45,624 nucleotides of DNA from a virus. Within the stretch, counting starts at the first letter, position 1. Each line of letters starts with the position of its first letter. The notes under the pieces were generated by a model that saw only the letters and a list, made by a program, of their open reading frames with translations, searched no databases and was not told the origin of the DNA. This document shows, piece by piece, positions 43,763-45,624 of this stretch. The position numbers and the translations under genes are program-made. The stretch spans positions 1 through 45,624 of the IMG/VR virus record IMGVR_UViG_3300020472_000054. One strand, given 5' to 3'.

Positions 43763-43906
43763 CTAAGGATCGTAATCTAATGGGTAATCTATTACATAAC
43801 CATCATAACCTTGTTGTTCTTCGATATCATCTCCATCAGATAATCGTTCGATAAAATGTTTAGTTGTTTCACGAACTTCTTTTGTTTGGTTATTACTTCT
43901 TTCCAC
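43763..43906 (-). CDS. Small acidic protein with GTG start, 47 aa
   Basis: It begins at a GTG at 43906 preceded by GGGAGGGG (part of a ribosome site shared with other genes here) and lies 14 bases inside the 3' end of the 71-aa gene. The product starts MERSNNQTKEVRETTKHFIE, continues RLSDGDDIEEQQGYDGYVID and ends YPLDYDP. It is acidic and probably partly disordered. No family is recognised. Confidence 0.65.
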   Translation of the reverse strand: MERSNNQTKEVRETTKHFIERLSDGDDIEEQQGYDGYVIDYPLDYDP

Positions 43907-44108
43907 GATTACCCCTCCCATTCTTATTACTTCTTTTCGCAATTTGTCCTAAGTTCTCTACATATACATCCTTAACACGTTCTCCACTTTTTAACTGTAA
44001 AAGTTCACCCCATTTCCAATTACTTGGTGGGACACAGTTACTATCATCAACTGTAAAATCTAAAGTAACACGATATCTTGTAACATGCGGTGTGATTGTG
44101 TTAGTCAT
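43893..44108 (-). CDS. Hypothetical protein, 71 aa
   Basis: From the ATG at 44108 (MTNTITPHVTRYRVTLDFTV, then DDSNCVPPSNWKWGELLQLK, ending with a basic tail NGRGNRGKK). An N-terminal beta strand is followed by a Pro/Trp loop 'PPSNWKWGELL'. Similar small phage proteins with a PP..W.W segment exist in T4-like marine phages, by memory only. A perfect consensus sigma70 promoter is placed 35 bases upstream, so it heads an early transcript with the 47-aa gene. Confidence 0.7.
   Translation of the reverse strand: MTNTITPHVTRYRVTLDFTVDDSNCVPPSNWKWGELLQLKSGERVKDVYVENLGQIAKRSNKNGRGNRGKK
43907..43919 (-). promoter_or_regulatory. Ribosome site GGGAGGGGTAATC before a GTG start
   Basis: This minus-strand element is nearly the same as the AGGAGGGTTAATCGT leaders of two other small genes nearby and decides the GTG start of the 47-aa gene. 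Confidence 0.65.
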
Positions 44109-44142
44109 TGGAAGAAGATTGCAGAGGGAAAGAGTTAATTTA

Positions 44143-44171
44143 ATTATAGAATATTAACGAGTCTTTGTCAA
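44143..44171 (-). promoter_or_regulatory. Perfect consensus sigma70 promoter (TTGACA-17-TATAAT)
   Basis: TTGACA at 44171-44166, a 17-base spacer and TATAAT at 44148-44143 on the minus strand. The transcript would start about 28 bases before the ATG at 44108. A CATAAATA late-type element lies just upstream at 44183-44190. Confidence 0.85.
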
Positions 44172-44197
44172 TCAAATCACTATATTTATGGTGGTTT

Positions 44198-44362
44198 CTA
44201 TTCATATTCTGTGAGATATTGACAGATTTCGTTATAAATTTCCAACTGTCTTTCTGGACTATACTTTGTAAACCAAGAAGGGGAACTTTCATCCCTTATG
44301 TTATCTTTAGGTGCGATAGTCATTGTGTATTCTTTACCAGAACATTCAAAGTTAATTGACAT
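44198..44362 (-). CDS. Hypothetical protein, 54 aa
   Basis: An open frame from the ATG at 44362 to TAG at 44198. The product begins MSINFECSGKEYTMTIAPKD and continues NIRDESSPSWFTKYSPERQL, ending with CQYLTEYE: an N-terminal beta hairpin then helix. No ribosome site is visible on this strand (the AAAAAGGAG close by is on the plus strand), so initiation may be weak. No family is recognised. Confidence 0.6.
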   Translation of the reverse strand: MSINFECSGKEYTMTIAPKDNIRDESSPSWFTKYSPERQLEIYNEICQYLTEYE

Positions 44363-44552
44363 AATAAAAAGGAGAATTGGGTGGATTAAATGTAAAGATG
44401 GTCTGAACGATTAGAGTTCTTAAGTGTTATAAAAATCTGCGGCGTTGACCTCGAAATGATACAAATAACAAGAGAGAATAGGTAAAGGAGAGTATTAACG
44501 AAAGAATCGTAATCCTATCCACTATCTAATAAAAACTGTGTTAAACTAATCA

Positions 44553-44795
44553 TCACCAATTAAATGGAAATTTGGGGTTTTCAAGTATAATATCTCTGAC
44601 TCTTTCACGATCTAAACTATCACCATCACCCCACGAATAAATGTCATATTTTACATCATCTCCTTCAATTCTCTCAATATAAGTATTAAACGCATTGACA
44701 ACATCATTCTTAGTTAACAACTTAATCGGATAAAGATCAGAACGTGGATTATAGAAACTCCACACATAATCAATGAATTCTTGTACACTATTCAT
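44553..44795 (-). CDS. Hypothetical protein, 80 aa
   Basis: The ATG at 44795 follows an AGGAGG ribosome site at nine bases, located in the last codons of the preceding 58-aa gene. The longer frame from 44888 would overlap that gene in full and is rejected. The sequence starts MNSVQEFIDYVWSFYNPRSD, continues LYPIKLLTKNDVVNAFNTYI and ends FPFNW, with SWGDGDSLDRERVRDIIL in the second half. It looks like an alpha-helical protein. Unknown function. Confidence 0.75.
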   Translation of the reverse strand: MNSVQEFIDYVWSFYNPRSDLYPIKLLTKNDVVNAFNTYIERIEGDDVKYDIYSWGDGDSLDRERVRDIILENPKFPFNW

Positions 44796-44796
44796 G

Positions 44797-44973
44797 TTAA
44801 TTAACCTCCTGAAGTTTACAATAAAGATCATAAGTAATGTAATTAGTAATATCATTAAATTCGGGATCACGATCAGGTTTACTTGCAATATTCTTCTTAA
44901 ATGTATTCAATCTGTCTGCAATTATACCACTAATTGCAACAAACTCTTCATTAGTAAATGTTATTGTTTTCAT
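44797..44973 (-). CDS. Hypothetical protein, 58 aa
   Basis: From the ATG at 44973 with a strong GAGGAGGG site, to TAA at 44797. It begins MKTITFTNEEFVAISGIIAD, continues RLNTFKKNIASKPDRDPEFN and ends YCKLQEVN. A small strand-helix protein whose last codons form the ribosome site of the next gene. No family is recognised. Confidence 0.75.
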   Translation of the reverse strand: MKTITFTNEEFVAISGIIADRLNTFKKNIASKPDRDPEFNDITNYITYDLYCKLQEVN

Positions 44974-44990
44974 CACGATTAACCCTCCTC
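44974..44990 (-). promoter_or_regulatory. Strong ribosome site GAGGAGGGTTAATCGTG
   Basis: Precedes the ATG at 44973 and nearly repeats the leader of the 86-aa gene. It overlaps the end of the 53-aa gene. Confidence 0.7.
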
Positions 44991-45140
44991 TTTCTTAAGA
45001 AATGCAGGGAAATACTTAACATTGTTGATAAGAATGTCCATGCAATCACTATCAGGATACTTATCATTTACTGCATCAATTACAGTCCTCCATTGATCCT
45101 CATTCATTGTGATTGTAGTCATTTCTTGAGATTTAGTCAT
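44979..45140 (-). CDS. Hypothetical protein, 53 aa
   Basis: The start is set at the ATG at 45140 (MTKSQEMTTITMNEDQWRTV), nine bases after a GAGG site; a frame from 45167 has no ribosome site and overlaps the neighbour further. The product continues IDAVNDKYPDSDCMDILINN and ends KYFPAFLKKEEG. It is mostly helical and acidic. It overlaps the end of the 86-aa gene by eight bases. No family is recognised. Confidence 0.7.
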   Translation of the reverse strand: MTKSQEMTTITMNEDQWRTVIDAVNDKYPDSDCMDILINNVKYFPAFLKKEEG

Positions 45141-45393
45141 TGGAAGTTTCCTCGGATTGGTTAACAAATTGTGGACAACCTTTTGTGTTGTCAGTAATAT
45201 TATAAAGACCCGAATCGTTCTTAGAGATTATATCATTTCCAACTGCGTAATCGTTCATAAGAACTTTATACATTGTCTTACCATAGTTTGTAACAACTTT
45301 TAGGTTAAGATCTGGAATTAGGTTATTAGTTAACCATGATTTTGCGGGATAGTAGTTAATAACTAAGTTTCCGCAGTTTGATTCAATTTGCAT
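45133..45393 (-). CDS. Hypothetical protein, 86 aa
   Basis: It begins at the ATG at 45393 after a strong AAGGAGG site. The sequence starts MQIESNCGNLVINYYPAKSW and has LTNNLIPDLNLKVVTNYGKT, then MYKVLMNDYAVGNDIISKND, ending QFVNQSEETSND. A small alpha-beta protein with no visible motif. It is coupled to the genes on both sides of this early cluster. Confidence 0.72.
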   Translation of the reverse strand: MQIESNCGNLVINYYPAKSWLTNNLIPDLNLKVVTNYGKTMYKVLMNDYAVGNDIISKNDSGLYNITDNTKGCPQFVNQSEETSND

Positions 45394-45409
45394 AACGATT
45401 AACCTCCTT
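45394..45409 (-). promoter_or_regulatory. Strong ribosome site AAGGAGGTTAATCGTT
   Basis: Full anti-Shine-Dalgarno complement (AAGGAGG) nine bases before the ATG at 45393. Shared extended form AGGAGG(G)TTAATCGT with the sites at 44974 and 43907. Confidence 0.75.
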
Positions 45410-45411
45410 AA

Positions 45412-45624
45412 TTAAGAATACATCTCTAAATCTTCCATTACTCTATGTAATGCAGAGAGACAATCTACGATATCAACTTTATAATCAGTCTGTTCAATTA
45501 CATTGTAGAACTTTGTATATAATCTGTAAAAATCGTCACCCTCGGTAACACTTCGATCCTCCATTTCAAATGGTAGATCATTAAGAACTGTTTGAAGTTC
45601 TTTAACACTTAGTTTGGTTGATTG
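45412..45624 (-). CDS. Hypothetical protein, C-terminal 70 residues (cut by window edge)
   Basis: An uninterrupted frame enters from the right edge and stops at TAA 45414-45412. Visible residues start QSTKLSVKELQTVLNDLPFE, continue MEDRSVTEGDDFYRLYTKFY and end MEDLEMYS. It is acidic and helical. An internal ATG at about 45564 could be the start of a shorter form, but the frame is open before it. No family is recognised. Confidence 0.65.
   Translation of the reverse strand, partial: QSTKLSVKELQTVLNDLPFEMEDRSVTEGDDFYRLYTKFYNVIEQTDYKVDIVDCLSALHRVMEDLEMYS

Noticed and set aside
44362-44372. AAAAAGGAGAATTGG as ribosome site of a plus-strand gene
   Set aside because: The ATG codons that follow on the plus strand are stopped within two codons.
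44553-44888. 111-aa form of the 80-aa gene with a hydrophobic N-terminus
   Set aside because: The extra 31 residues lie on top of the 58-aa gene's 3' end in another frame; the ATG at 44795 has a strong AGGAGG site.

Overview
The window looks like part of the genome of a T4-like marine myovirus of the cyanophage type. This rests on a leftward baseplate module containing recognisable gp25, gp6 and gp8, a gp9/gp10-type N-terminal domain on a fiber-like protein, and a DUF4815-type giant structural protein. TATAAATA-type T4 late promoters, low GC, tight ATGA/TAATG gene coupling and several tiny proteins that I remember from cyanomyoviruses support it. A Prochlorococcus or Synechococcus host is the best guess, and a T4-like pelagiphage cannot be excluded from sequence alone. 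Every gene I accept is on the minus strand, so transcription runs from high to low coordinates.

Layout from right to left, in transcription order. (1) 45624-42319 is an early-type region of very small genes, mostly under 100 aa, of unknown function. It has strong AGGAGG ribosome sites, consensus sigma70 promoters (44143-44171; 42280-42308 overlapping a terminator) and a gene-free stretch at 42919-43419. That stretch and its flank hold a cluster of DnaA-box-like words. (2) 42318-37923 begins with a long, structured leader and a small conserved gene. An operon follows with four paralogous 2-oxoglutarate/Fe(II) oxygenase-like proteins separated by three genes of unknown function. (3) 37883-36092 holds two tiny genes, a GT-A-like glycosyltransferase with its own sigma70-like promoter, and four more small genes. 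The last of these reads through a terminator and a late promoter. (4) 36063-1 is the late baseplate and tail-fiber operon: a 56-aa protein, gp25, gp6, a 2,997-aa gp7-position protein, a gp9/gp10-like fiber protein, a 3,635-aa repeat protein, gp8, a 2,503-aa DUF4815-type protein, several small fiber or baseplate proteins, and the N-terminus of a further repetitive structural protein that leaves the window.

How the genes may work together: gp25, gp6, the gp7-position protein and gp8 should form the baseplate wedge. The giant beta-rich, glycine-rich proteins probably form elaborate peripheral baseplate or fiber structures. The oxygenase cluster and the glycosyltransferase lie directly before the structural operon, which makes post-translational modification of virion proteins (hydroxylation then glycosylation) an attractive but untested idea. 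All statements are from reading the sequence and from memory of protein families; no searches were run.
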